Assembly: GCA_016784025.1 (NCBI GenBank)
Contig: JADHVL010000008.1
Coordinates: 62,001 to 126,000, forward strand
Origin: Fidelibacterota bacterium
Lineage (GTDB): Bacteria > Fidelibacterota > UBA8477 > JABMPR01
Reading direction: 5' to 3'
DNA: 64,000 nt
This document shows, piece after piece, positions 44,967 to 53,163 of this stretch; within the stretch, counting starts at the first letter, position 1; every line of letters starts with the position of its first letter. The position numbers were made by a program, and so were the translations under genes. The notes beneath the pieces were generated by a model. The model ran no database searches, was not told the origin of the DNA, and worked only from the letters and a program-made list of their open reading frames with translations.

Positions 44967-45654
44967 CCGAGCAGATCGAATAGCGAAAGTAGCCGGTAAT
45001 GCCCGCTCCAGTTGGGTACTCTCATATGGTGATACGGTCACACTTTTAATCTGTTTCTTTATTATGATGATCACAGTCCGGGCCGGTCAGATCAATAAAG
45101 TACATGCCTGGGTAAATGATCGACTCGATGAGGCTGCCACCGAGGTTCAAGAAGTCATGAATGCTGCTGGTATTGAAGAAATTTCAGTCTCTCGCAATTC
45201 AAAAGGTGTACAAATCACACTGGACGACCCAAGACTTTTCGAGGTTGCCTCTGCCCAGCCTCGGAATACTCACATCTACCAGTTAGATGCTGTTGCGACC
45301 TCCATCCGAAACCTGCATATCTTTCACCTCCTGGACACTGAACATGCTTCCTTTTTGAAGGAGCTGGAAACATCAGGTTTACGTTGGCTTGTTGAAATTC
45401 GAATCGAGGGTCACACAGATAATATGCCCCTGACCAGAAACGCACTGTATCGTGACAATTGGGAATTAAGCGCAGCCAGAGCTCAGTCAATCATGATTCA
45501 GCTCCAGGAGCGAACTGCACTATCAGCATCTATTTTTGCTATAGGGGGTTTTGGGGAATTTCAACCCATAGGAGACAACAATACCCAGGCGGGACGCGAG
45601 ATCAATCGCCGAGTTGAAATATTCATTGGAGCCTCACTGGTTCAATCGCTCTAG
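44959..45654 (+). CDS. MotB-like stator protein with OmpA peptidoglycan-binding domain (second)
   Basis: About 231 residues. A membrane helix (about 18-38) with the key Asp in WVLSYGDTVTLLICFFIMM, then a linker and an OmpA-like domain: IRIEGHTDNMPL, RDNWELSAARAQSIM, INRRVEIFIG. It differs clearly from the first MotB-like protein but keeps all functional motifs. The ATG overlaps the preceding stop (ATGACTAG); a TTG frame extension upstream is less likely. Together with one MotA this suggests a heterodimeric MotB or alternative stators. Confidence 0.9.
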   Translation: MTSRADRIAKVAGNARSSWVLSYGDTVTLLICFFIMMITVRAGQINKVHAWVNDRLDEAATEVQEVMNAAGIEEISVSRNSKGVQITLDDPRLFEVASAQPRNTHIYQLDAVATSIRNLHIFHLLDTEHASFLKELETSGLRWLVEIRIEGHTDNMPLTRNALYRDNWELSAARAQSIMIQLQERTALSASIFAIGGFGEFQPIGDNNTQAGREINRRVEIFIGASLVQSL

Positions 45655-45693
45655 ATAATTATTTTCATATTTAAATTCTCTCTGTAGATCATT

Positions 45694-45717
45694 TCCCTTT
45701 GTGGAAGGGACTTTTCA
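45694..45717 (+). terminator. Weak terminator-like hairpin after the motB-like genes
   Basis: TCCCTT and AAGGGA (45694-45699 and 45705-45710) enclose a 5-nt loop and are followed by CTTTTCAA. The stem is short and the T-run poor, so partial read-through into the protease gene is likely. Confidence 0.4.
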
Positions 45718-45775
45718 ATTATTATTACCAAATATCACTGAGGAACAATCTGCCTGGATTTACGTTTAGGAATTC

Positions 45776-48700
45776 ATGAATAAACTATTTGCATTCATCT
45801 TAGTCGCCACCTCTCTCACGGCAATGGACATCACGGTTTCAGATGTACAGCAGCAAAGTATGACCATCGAATTAGAGATTAAAGCCCCTGATTTATATGA
45901 TTACGAGATAAGCGGAGAAAGTATCCAACTTCCTCGCTGGGCTGATGCCAAATTTTCATATGATCCTGAGCAGGAGAAAATCTTTCCTGTTTTTACCATC
46001 CCAATCCTATTGCCTCCTGATGGCTCGCTACCTGAGATTGAGATTCTATATACCCAATCCAGTCAGGATCATCGGCTTTCCCGTCAGATTGGAAGCAATA
46101 TGGTTCATGAGGATATGGAGCTGCCAATTGTTCAATCTTCACAAATTATTGATGTCATCCCTGGGGAAGATTTTCGTGCTTTCAATACGGCAAGAATCCT
46201 GGTCATGCCCTATGCAGAAACAGGTCAACGCCTTGAAAACATGACCTTCCGTCTGACCTTTCCTGGAAATTCCATCAAGGGCAATCGGCAAGATACTGAC
46301 TTAATCTCCACCTACCTCAACTCGAAAATGGCATCAAATTGGGCTAAAATTAGTCCAAAAAGTTTAAAACGTATTGCTAATGCTCTGCCTCCTGGTCAGT
46401 GGTATCGTTTCCCAATCAATGAAATGGGTATTCAACGAATTAATGCGAACTCCTTTCCTGGGACTATACCTGATTCTAATCCATCGAGCTGGCAAGTGTA
46501 TGCCCCCTTCTATGAGGGTCAATCACTCCCCTTTGAGTTGAGTAATACTGAACCAAATCCAGAGAACTTGCAAGCCATCAGCATGAAAACTTCGGGACTC
46601 GAAGATGGTGTATTGAGTGGAGATGATGAGATCCTCTTTTTTGCCCAACCTCTGAATGGTAATTTTAAAAGCAATAGTTTCACTCATCTCTATGGTATTC
46701 AACGTTATTATTGGTTGTGCATCCCTGATCAGGATACACAGACGGCTAACAATGTCAGTTCACTGCAAGCATCAACTTTAGCTGTGACCAATACTATCAC
46801 CTCGTATGAGAAACGCATTTACCATGAATCTGAGCTACACAATCAGCTTCATTCAGGTGTGAATTGGGTTGGAGAAAAACTTACAGGAAGTTCGGATCAG
46901 TTCAGTCTCAACTTTACTGACAATTACCTCGATTTTGGTTCAGAAATAAAATTTAACGCGACGATGGTCATTGATTATGACGCTGGTAATTTCACACATA
47001 TTCTTGATGTTGAGTTGAACGGTGTGCCATTTAACGTCAGCGACAGACCTGGATCTTACAAACAAATTCTCCTCAGTGGTACTGCTGGTGAAAACATGCT
47101 GCGTGATGGGTCCAACACGCTGAACATTAAGTACAGTAGTAATTCCAGCGCCTCCATTTTATATGTTGACAGCCTGAGGTTGATCTATGATAGGCAGCTT
47201 GCACCTTCTTCTGATTACTTATTTGGGACCGTTGATCTTCCTGTTGGTGTGAATAATATGATTTTTCATGATACTACCCCCCTCTTTCATTTGTGGGATG
47301 TCACGGATCCAACAACTGTCCAGGAATGGCAAATATCCAATAATCAATTCAGAATGGATGAAAATGGTCTACGTGAATTGATTGGTTTTACCGATGACCA
47401 GCCGGACCAAGTGGTACTTACTGAAGCCCCCAACCTGGGTGAACCAAAGTTGCGCCACACAGCTATGCAGGCTGACTACCTCATTATCACACCCTCAGCA
47501 TTTGAGGGAGAAGCACTCAGAATAAAATCCTTACGTGAAGAACAGGTTCCAGTTGATGAACAGCTTGATGTTGAAATTGTCTTTATCGATGATATCTATA
47601 ACGAATTCTCAGCTGGAACTCAAGATCCTGCGGCCATCAAGCATTTTTTGCATTATGTATACTTTAACTGGGCATTCCCCCAGCTTAGGTATGTCCTCTT
47701 TCTCGGTGACACAGATTATGATTTCCGGAATATTACAGGTCAGAGCAAAATGATCATACCCACCTTTCAAAAAGATGGCAACACAGACGTGAGCTCCTAT
47801 GCCACAGATGATCGCTATACACATATCGCCTCTGGAGAATTTGATCGCTTACCAGATATTGCCATTGGCAGATTACCAGCTCAGACAACTGATCAGCTCA
47901 AGATCATGATAGATAAAATTATCAGCTATGAGTTGACCCCAGAGCCAGGAATCTGGCGTAATTCGGTAACCCTGGTTGCAGATGACCCTCTGCGGCCAAG
48001 TCGCTCAAGAGTGGAATATGAACATATCCGTGATACAGAGGGACTGGCCAACCTATTGCCCTCCAGTATGCACGTGAATAAGGTTTACCTCACGGAATAT
48101 CCAGAAGTACAAGACCCCAACTCACCCTATATCAAAAAGCCAAAAGCGCGGGATGCATTTCTCCAACAGCTGTACAATGGAACGCTCCTGGTGAATTATT
48201 TAGGGCATGGTTCCCCAACGGTGTGGGCTCAGGAAGAGGTATTTACTGCCTCAGATCTTGGTCTGGTCAAAACAGGCATGCGCCTCCCCTTCTGGGTGGC
48301 TGGAACCTGCGATTGGGCGAAATATGATGATGTGAACTCATCCTGCGTACCTGAAGAGCTTATGCTCATGGAAAGTAATGGAGCTGTTGGAATTTTATCC
48401 ACCACCCGCAAAACCTATGCAGTATTTAATGAAATCCTGCTTTCCGACTTTTTTGATTTCCTATTTCCTGAACTTGATGCAGGCAGGTCGTTGACAGTGG
48501 GCGATGCCGTCATGATGGCTAAAAATATCACGGCTGGTTCTGATCCAAATAATGAGAAGTACATACTCTTTTCTGATCCGGCCCTGCGTTTGGCTTCTCC
48601 TGTACGGAAAGGTAGTATTGATTCCATCTCACCTTCTGTCTTCCAGGCTATGGGTACCATAAATTACACAGGTGTTGCTGATACTTCTCTTGCCGTGGAT

Positions 48701-49642
48701 GCCAGAGCGGCCGTCACAGTTTTCGATACACCGACTCCTGTGACCAGATCATTTTACAATAGTTTCAACAATACCACGGGGAGTATTTCATACGTCCTGC
48801 CAGGTAAACGAATTTTTCGAGGCTTAATTTCTGTGGATGATCGTGATTTCTCCGGGAGTTTTACCCTTCCAAAGGATATTAAATATTCAGGTACTGGCGG
48901 TATCCTCAGGATTCAGTACTGGGATGATACAGGACTGGATGGCAGCATTTATATCGACACTCTCAAATTTATGGGTACGGATTCCACAGCACTGGACAAT
49001 GAAGGACCGGAGATTCTATTTATTTCTGACAACATGGTACTTCTCAATGGAGATCATTTTTCTGCCAATGAAGCCTTGCAAATAGAAATCAGTGATGAAC
49101 AGGGTATTAACCTGACGGGAGTCGCTGGACACGGTATTACCCTCGCCATAGATGAAGACTGGGAAAACGCCTTTGATGTCACTGAACTATTTGAGTATGA
49201 CCTGGATCATTCTGACCTGGGTCGCCTCTCAGCCTTTCTTTCTGAGATTCCACCTGGAGAGCACCTTATTTCCGCCAAGGCCTGGGACAGCCAAAACAAT
49301 CCCAATGAAGCCAGCGTTCGCCTTGAGTTTTTTGCAGCCAATGACTTCCGTATTTACGATCTTTTCAATTTCCCTAATCCCATGCGGGATCAAACGGATG
49401 TCACTTATATGCTTTCCCATCCAGCTGATATACAGTATGCCATCTATACTCTGGCAGGACGCAAAATAATATCTGATTCACAGGGTTATCAAAACCAGGG
49501 CTTTAACTCATTCCCCTGGGATGGCCGAGATCGTTTTGGAAATCAGTTGGCCAATGGGGTCTATATCCTGGTCATCGAAGCAGATAGTGATGATTTCAGC
49601 AAACCAGCTCAGAGTTTACAAAAGATCGTCATCACACGTTAA
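45776..49642 (+). CDS. Gingipain-family (C25) peptidase, PorU-like, with C-terminal sorting-type domain
   Basis: 1288 residues. Signal peptide (about 1-16), a long beta-rich N-terminal region, then a caspase-like C25 domain (about 570-960). Its catalytic pair is visible: His811 in NYLGHGSPT and Cys845 in AGTCDWAKYDD. Motifs such as GAVGILSTTRKTY and EKYILFSDPALRL closely recall PorU, the type IX secretion sortase that cleaves C-terminal signals and links cargo to surface lipopolysaccharide. A C-terminal FlgD-like/Por sorting-type domain follows (about 1200-1288: FNFPNPMRDQTDVTYML; GNQLANGVYILVI). AGGAA precedes the ATG. A cargo gingipain-type protease cannot be excluded. Confidence 0.87.
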   Translation: MNKLFAFILVATSLTAMDITVSDVQQQSMTIELEIKAPDLYDYEISGESIQLPRWADAKFSYDPEQEKIFPVFTIPILLPPDGSLPEIEILYTQSSQDHRLSRQIGSNMVHEDMELPIVQSSQIIDVIPGEDFRAFNTARILVMPYAETGQRLENMTFRLTFPGNSIKGNRQDTDLISTYLNSKMASNWAKISPKSLKRIANALPPGQWYRFPINEMGIQRINANSFPGTIPDSNPSSWQVYAPFYEGQSLPFELSNTEPNPENLQAISMKTSGLEDGVLSGDDEILFFAQPLNGNFKSNSFTHLYGIQRYYWLCIPDQDTQTANNVSSLQASTLAVTNTITSYEKRIYHESELHNQLHSGVNWVGEKLTGSSDQFSLNFTDNYLDFGSEIKFNATMVIDYDAGNFTHILDVELNGVPFNVSDRPGSYKQILLSGTAGENMLRDGSNTLNIKYSSNSSASILYVDSLRLIYDRQLAPSSDYLFGTVDLPVGVNNMIFHDTTPLFHLWDVTDPTTVQEWQISNNQFRMDENGLRELIGFTDDQPDQVVLTEAPNLGEPKLRHTAMQADYLIITPSAFEGEALRIKSLREEQVPVDEQLDVEIVFIDDIYNEFSAGTQDPAAIKHFLHYVYFNWAFPQLRYVLFLGDTDYDFRNITGQSKMIIPTFQKDGNTDVSSYATDDRYTHIASGEFDRLPDIAIGRLPAQTTDQLKIMIDKIISYELTPEPGIWRNSVTLVADDPLRPSRSRVEYEHIRDTEGLANLLPSSMHVNKVYLTEYPEVQDPNSPYIKKPKARDAFLQQLYNGTLLVNYLGHGSPTVWAQEEVFTASDLGLVKTGMRLPFWVAGTCDWAKYDDVNSSCVPEELMLMESNGAVGILSTTRKTYAVFNEILLSDFFDFLFPELDAGRSLTVGDAVMMAKNITAGSDPNNEKYILFSDPALRLASPVRKGSIDSISPSVFQAMGTINYTGVADTSLAVDARAAVTVFDTPTPVTRSFYNSFNNTTGSISYVLPGKRIFRGLISVDDRDFSGSFTLPKDIKYSGTGGILRIQYWDDTGLDGSIYIDTLKFMGTDSTALDNEGPEILFISDNMVLLNGDHFSANEALQIEISDEQGINLTGVAGHGITLAIDEDWENAFDVTELFEYDLDHSDLGRLSAFLSEIPPGEHLISAKAWDSQNNPNEASVRLEFFAANDFRIYDLFNFPNPMRDQTDVTYMLSHPADIQYAIYTLAGRKIISDSQGYQNQGFNSFPWDGRDRFGNQLANGVYILVIEADSDDFSKPAQSLQKIVITR

Positions 49643-50235
49643 TGCCTGAATCCCAGCTCATTCTAGCCAGTGCCTCTCCCCGCAGGAAGCATCTCCTGGA
49701 GCAGATTGGGTATTCGTTTAAAGTTATCCCCAGTCATATGGATGAACCCCCTTATGCTGGGCATGATCCAGCACTTTATGCTTCCAATCTTGCCACCCTC
49801 AAGGCTACCGAGACATCACATAAATATCCAGATGCACTTGTTGTGGGTGCTGATACCATCGTAGTTATTGGTGAAGAAGTTTTAGGTAAACCAGAAGATG
49901 ATGCATCTGCCTATAAAATGCTAAGTCAACTTTCAGGGAGAAATCATCAGGTGATCACCGCCTACAGTTTTCAATTGAAAACAAGACGTATCAATCAAGT
50001 ACATCATGTGTTGACCCAGGTTCATTTCAAGCAACTCCATCAGGAAGAAATAAACTACTATATAGAATCCAGAGCTCCATTTGATAAAGCCGGAGCCTAT
50101 GGTATCCAGGATTACTCCAGTGTCTTTGTGGATCGGATAGAAGGCTGTTTTTACAATGTTGTGGGATTGCCGCTATCTGATTTTAATGAGAATTTAAACC
50201 ATCTCCTCAGTCACCACGCCATCACCCTTAAATAA
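49642..50235 (+). CDS. maf: Maf-family nucleotide pyrophosphatase
   Basis: 197 residues. It has the Maf signature LILASASPRRKHLLEQIG (about 5-22), VVGADTIVV (about 67-75), GRNHQVITAYSF and APFDKAGAYGIQDYS (about 145-159). Maf proteins hydrolyse nucleoside triphosphates such as dTTP/UTP or modified nucleotides, and their genes often lie by cell-shape or division genes. The ATG shares a base with the protease stop (TAATG), so it is cotranscribed with it, and it sits upstream of the RodZ-like gene. Confidence 0.93.
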   Translation: MPESQLILASASPRRKHLLEQIGYSFKVIPSHMDEPPYAGHDPALYASNLATLKATETSHKYPDALVVGADTIVVIGEEVLGKPEDDASAYKMLSQLSGRNHQVITAYSFQLKTRRINQVHHVLTQVHFKQLHQEEINYYIESRAPFDKAGAYGIQDYSSVFVDRIEGCFYNVVGLPLSDFNENLNHLLSHHAITLK

Positions 50236-50359
50236 ACTATTATACATTTCCCTTTTCCCCGGGAGTATCATGCATAAAAGCCATGTCCTCGCTTTCTGCG
50301 GTCTTGATTTACGTGGAAAAATACTTAAACTCATCAGCACTTAGCGAAGAGGACCAATC

Positions 50360-51154
50360 GTGGCATTTCATGAGGACTTAAGAAACCATCGCCTGAAAAA
50401 AGGACTAATCCTGGAGGAGATCTCCGAGGACATAAAAATCAATGTTCGCATCCTGCAGGCTCTTGAACAGGGTGACTATCACATTCTCCCCGTACCCTAT
50501 GTCCGATTGTTTATGAAAGCCTATGCGCAGGCTATCGATTATCCTGTTGAGGATATTCTACGTGGTCTTGAAAATGAGCTCAAGTTGACAGGTGAACAAG
50601 GTGTCTCTGGCAATATTGCTTCTGATTCAGGTGCATCCCTCGATATGAGTGGAGCCACCCTTTCTGAAGCTCAGAACTTATTGGAAATGGAAAAGGGCTC
50701 TCAGAGTAATCTGATTCGTCTAGTAGGCGTTGTAATTATAATGGTTATCGTCATTATCGTTGGAAAAAGTCTTTTAGAACCTGATAGTCCTATAGAATCC
50801 AAAGCCCTTTCCTCGCTATTACCCCCTATGAATCTTACAGAGAGTCTGGAATCAATGAACATTTCAGATTCACTCCTCTCGGCCAATGCAGATAGTTTGA
50901 CGATTACTTCGACTGACTTTCTCTCCATCATCCGCAATGATGGTCAACTTAAATCGGACACTTTGTTCCAGGAGCCAGGCCTATCTCTGGGCATTCTCCT
51001 TACCGATTCAACAGAGCTAAGGTTGTATCCCGGTGAGGCTGCCCTCATTTCCGTAAACGGAGATACATTACCAGGATCACCATTTAGTAATTCCTGGCTT
51101 GTGGTTACTGCAGATTCGACGGGTGGACATCTACAAACCTATCCAACCCTGTAG
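50360..51154 (+). CDS. RodZ-like helix-turn-helix membrane protein
   Basis: 264 residues. An N-terminal HTH_25 domain (about 4-72: LRNHRLKKGLILEEISEDIK, then LEQGDYHILPVPYVRLFMKA) is the RodZ hallmark. A linker, one membrane helix (about 115-132: LVGVVIIMVIVIIVG) and a periplasmic region follow. The C-terminal 60 residues are beta-like and resemble a shortened DUF4115 domain. RodZ links the MreB cytoskeleton to the peptidoglycan synthesis machinery. The start is GTG with AGAGGA upstream. Its position just before the mraZ cluster fits a morphogenesis role. Confidence 0.85.
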   Translation: MAFHEDLRNHRLKKGLILEEISEDIKINVRILQALEQGDYHILPVPYVRLFMKAYAQAIDYPVEDILRGLENELKLTGEQGVSGNIASDSGASLDMSGATLSEAQNLLEMEKGSQSNLIRLVGVVIIMVIVIIVGKSLLEPDSPIESKALSSLLPPMNLTESLESMNISDSLLSANADSLTITSTDFLSIIRNDGQLKSDTLFQEPGLSLGILLTDSTELRLYPGEAALISVNGDTLPGSPFSNSWLVVTADSTGGHLQTYPTL

Positions 51155-51203
51155 TTCGCTTCCCTATTTTTTAGTAATAAGCCTCCCAAATCAAGGGAAA
51201 TAC

Positions 51204-51231
51204 GTGGGTTTTTAACCCACAACTCACCCAC
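51204..51231. promoter_or_regulatory. GTGGGT-box cluster, distal (upstream of mraZ)
   Basis: GTGGGT (51204-51209) faces AACCCAC (51214-51220) as a short palindrome, and another ACCCAC (51226-51231) follows at an 11-bp spacing. The same word occurs in the promoter-proximal pair at 51398-51445. Possible secondary MraZ-binding sites, or the terminator stem of the RodZ-like gene. Confidence 0.4.
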
Positions 51232-51397
51232 AATCTTCCATTCTCCTGAATTTCAGTTTTCAATGAATTGCATATATTATATTATTATTTAAGCACTTAT
51301 GTAAATTTATATCTGCCTGATTCATCCCCATTAGCGTCACCCTCTCCATACTCCACCGTAAACTATATCGGATAGTTTTACCATTTTTTCTTGATTT

Positions 51398-51445
51398 GTG
51401 GGTTGTTATCCCTAAATTAGGGTTAATAGTGGGTAATTATCCCTA
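51398..51445 (+). promoter_or_regulatory. Putative MraZ operator: direct repeats upstream of mraZ
   Basis: GTGGGTTGTTATCCCTA (51398-51414) and GTGGGTAATTATCCCTA (51429-51445) are direct repeats with a 31-bp period and two mismatches. TTAGGG between them adds a further box, and CCCTAA-A-TTAGGG is a palindrome at the centre. E. coli MraZ represses its own operon through TGGG-containing repeats just upstream of mraZ. The repeats end 23 bp before the mraZ ATG and overlap a possible promoter (TTGATT at 51391, TAAATT at 51413). The remainder of the 51155-51468 gap is AT-rich without other features. Confidence 0.6.
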
Positions 51446-51468
51446 CTGTTAGAAAGCTGAAACGGGAA

Positions 51469-51930
51469 ATGGGAACTAACACATTTACAGGCGAATTTCG
51501 TTATTCAATTGATGCAAAAGGTCGATTGAATATTCCTGCGAAATTTCGCAAAGCATTACCGGAGACAAGTGAGGACACCTTCGTGGTGACACGAGGTGAA
51601 GAAGAGAATATCGCAGTATACTCACTTGACAAATGGCGCGAGAAGGAACAAGAGTTACTTACGCTTTCTTCTAAACTTCGAGCACACAGAGCCTACAAAC
51701 GACAGGCTACTCGATTTGCCACCCCCCTGAAATTCGATAGCCAGGGTCGCGTTGCGATACCTGCAAACCTACTGCAGCATGCAGGGGTTGACAAAGAAGT
51801 CGTGATTATTGGGATGATCGACGAAATCGAAATCTGGGATCCGGACATTCTCAAACGCTATGAGGAAACTGAGTTCCAACTTGATGCTGAGGATATAGAA
51901 GCCATTGACAAGTACACTCGATCATCGTGA
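51469..51930 (+). CDS. mraZ: Transcriptional regulator / division-cluster protein MraZ
   Basis: 153 residues with two SpoVT-AbrB-like repeats: TGEFRYSIDAKGRLNIPAKFR (opening GEFRYSIDAKGR) near the start and FATPLKFDSQGRVAIPANLL (about 84-103). These are the DxKGRxxxPxxxR motifs of MraZ. In E. coli it is a DNA-binding ring that represses the mra/dcw operon. It is normal length plus a short acidic C-terminal tail. It is the first gene of the division/cell-wall cluster, and the GTGGGT repeats just upstream are its probable own target. Confidence 0.95.
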   Translation: MGTNTFTGEFRYSIDAKGRLNIPAKFRKALPETSEDTFVVTRGEEENIAVYSLDKWREKEQELLTLSSKLRAHRAYKRQATRFATPLKFDSQGRVAIPANLLQHAGVDKEVVIIGMIDEIEIWDPDILKRYEETEFQLDAEDIEAIDKYTRSS

Positions 51931-52877
51931 ATCAGGTAAGTCAGCCGAAATTTCGTCACACACCAGTACTGGTGGACGAGGTTTGCGCGCTGATGATCAA
52001 CGATCGGTCTGGCGTTTACATTGATGGCACCTTCGGTCTCGGTGGACACTCCAAAGCAATATCCTTACTGTTAAATGCTGATGCTACACTGATCGGTATC
52101 GATCAGGATGAATCTGCCCTCGCACAATTCGACACTTCCCTAATTAAGCAAACCCTGCACCTGAGGTGCACAAACTTTGAAAATTTGGATCAGGTACTAA
52201 CCGACCTGAAACTCACGCAAGTCCATGGGATCCTTCTGGATCTGGGGCTGAATTCATTCTCCCTGGATGATCCAGAAAGGGGATTCGCTTTTAGCCTCGA
52301 TGGTCCCCTGGATATGCGCTTTGACAGATCAAACGAGTTTACTGCTGAAACGGTGATCAATGAATACTCGCAGGAACAGCTTGCAGACATCATGTACCGT
52401 TTTGGAGAGGAAAGGAATAGCCGCCGGATAGCGCGAAAAATTGTGAATATGAGAACCGATAAAAGACTGACGCTAATTGATGAGCTCCGCGAAGCGGTGG
52501 CTGGCTGTGTCGATCCACGGTTTCGCAATAAATCGCTAGCCCGCGTATTCCAGGCCTTCAGAATTGAAGTCAATCGTGAAATGGAAGTTTTGGAGACTGT
52601 TCTGAATACGGCAACTCAAGTATTGGCCCCAGGCGGCCGTCTTGCTGTTATCTCCTACCACTCACTGGAAGATCGCATGGTGAAAAATCATTTTCGCAAT
52701 CTGTCTCAGGATATTCCACGGCAACCAGGCATGTTGGATAGTGAGGTTAAAATTCCTCTCTTCAAGCGCATCTCAGGAAAGCCTGTCATTGCCAGCCAGG
52801 GAGAATCCGAATTAAATCCTCGAGCGCGCAGTGCCAAACTGCGGGTTGCTGAAAGGACTTCGCATGCGGCAGACTGA
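51927..52877 (+). CDS. rsmH: 16S rRNA (cytosine-1402-N4)-methyltransferase
   Basis: 316 residues (formerly MraW). The SAM-dependent methyltransferase has the opening HTPVLVDEVCALM, motif I YIDGTFGLGGHS (about 31-42), IGIDQDESAL, the catalytic-region GILLDLGLNSFSLDDPERGF, and the late motif VISYHSLEDRMVKNHF. It modifies C1402 in the ribosomal decoding centre. The start is GTG overlapping the mraZ stop by 4 bp (GTGA). Standard second gene of the cluster. Confidence 0.96.
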   Translation: MNQVSQPKFRHTPVLVDEVCALMINDRSGVYIDGTFGLGGHSKAISLLLNADATLIGIDQDESALAQFDTSLIKQTLHLRCTNFENLDQVLTDLKLTQVHGILLDLGLNSFSLDDPERGFAFSLDGPLDMRFDRSNEFTAETVINEYSQEQLADIMYRFGEERNSRRIARKIVNMRTDKRLTLIDELREAVAGCVDPRFRNKSLARVFQAFRIEVNREMEVLETVLNTATQVLAPGGRLAVISYHSLEDRMVKNHFRNLSQDIPRQPGMLDSEVKIPLFKRISGKPVIASQGESELNPRARSAKLRVAERTSHAAD

Positions 52878-53163
52878 AACCCGCAGTGAAATCCTTAAAA
52901 CGATTCTCTATATAGGGATGATACCTGTTGTCGCAGGTTTACTCTTTCTATACATATGGCTCGGCGAAGAAGTTAGGGCCGGTGAATTGAAGTTAGATTC
53001 ATTACGTACCCGCGAAATCAAACTGCGCGGCGAATACAATCTGGTCCAGAGCGAACGGAATCGCCTCCATCGTCCAGATAAACTCTCAAAACTTGCACGG
53101 GAAAAACTGGGACTCATTCAGCCAGACCCAGAAACTCGCGAAGTCAGGGTCAAACTCAAATGA
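52864..53163 (+). CDS. ftsL: FtsL/DivIC-like septum protein
   Basis: 99 residues. A short cytoplasmic N-terminus, one membrane helix (about 14-33: YIGMIPVVAGLLFLYIWLG) and a periplasmic coiled coil (about 36-75, heptad-like Leu/Glu/Arg). The end LSKLAREKLGLIQPDP is typical of FtsL. The sequence is poorly conserved as usual, and identity rests on size, topology and position between rsmH and ftsI. The ATG at 52864 has AAAGGA upstream and overlaps rsmH by 14 bp; a longer frame starts at 52831. It acts in the FtsQLB complex that activates septal synthesis. Confidence 0.88.
   Translation: MRQTETRSEILKTILYIGMIPVVAGLLFLYIWLGEEVRAGELKLDSLRTREIKLRGEYNLVQSERNRLHRPDKLSKLAREKLGLIQPDPETREVRVKLK

Noticed and set aside
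50271..50345. 24-codon frame upstream of the RodZ-like gene
   Set aside because: Too short, no recognisable motif, and the DNA is better read as the leader of the following gene.
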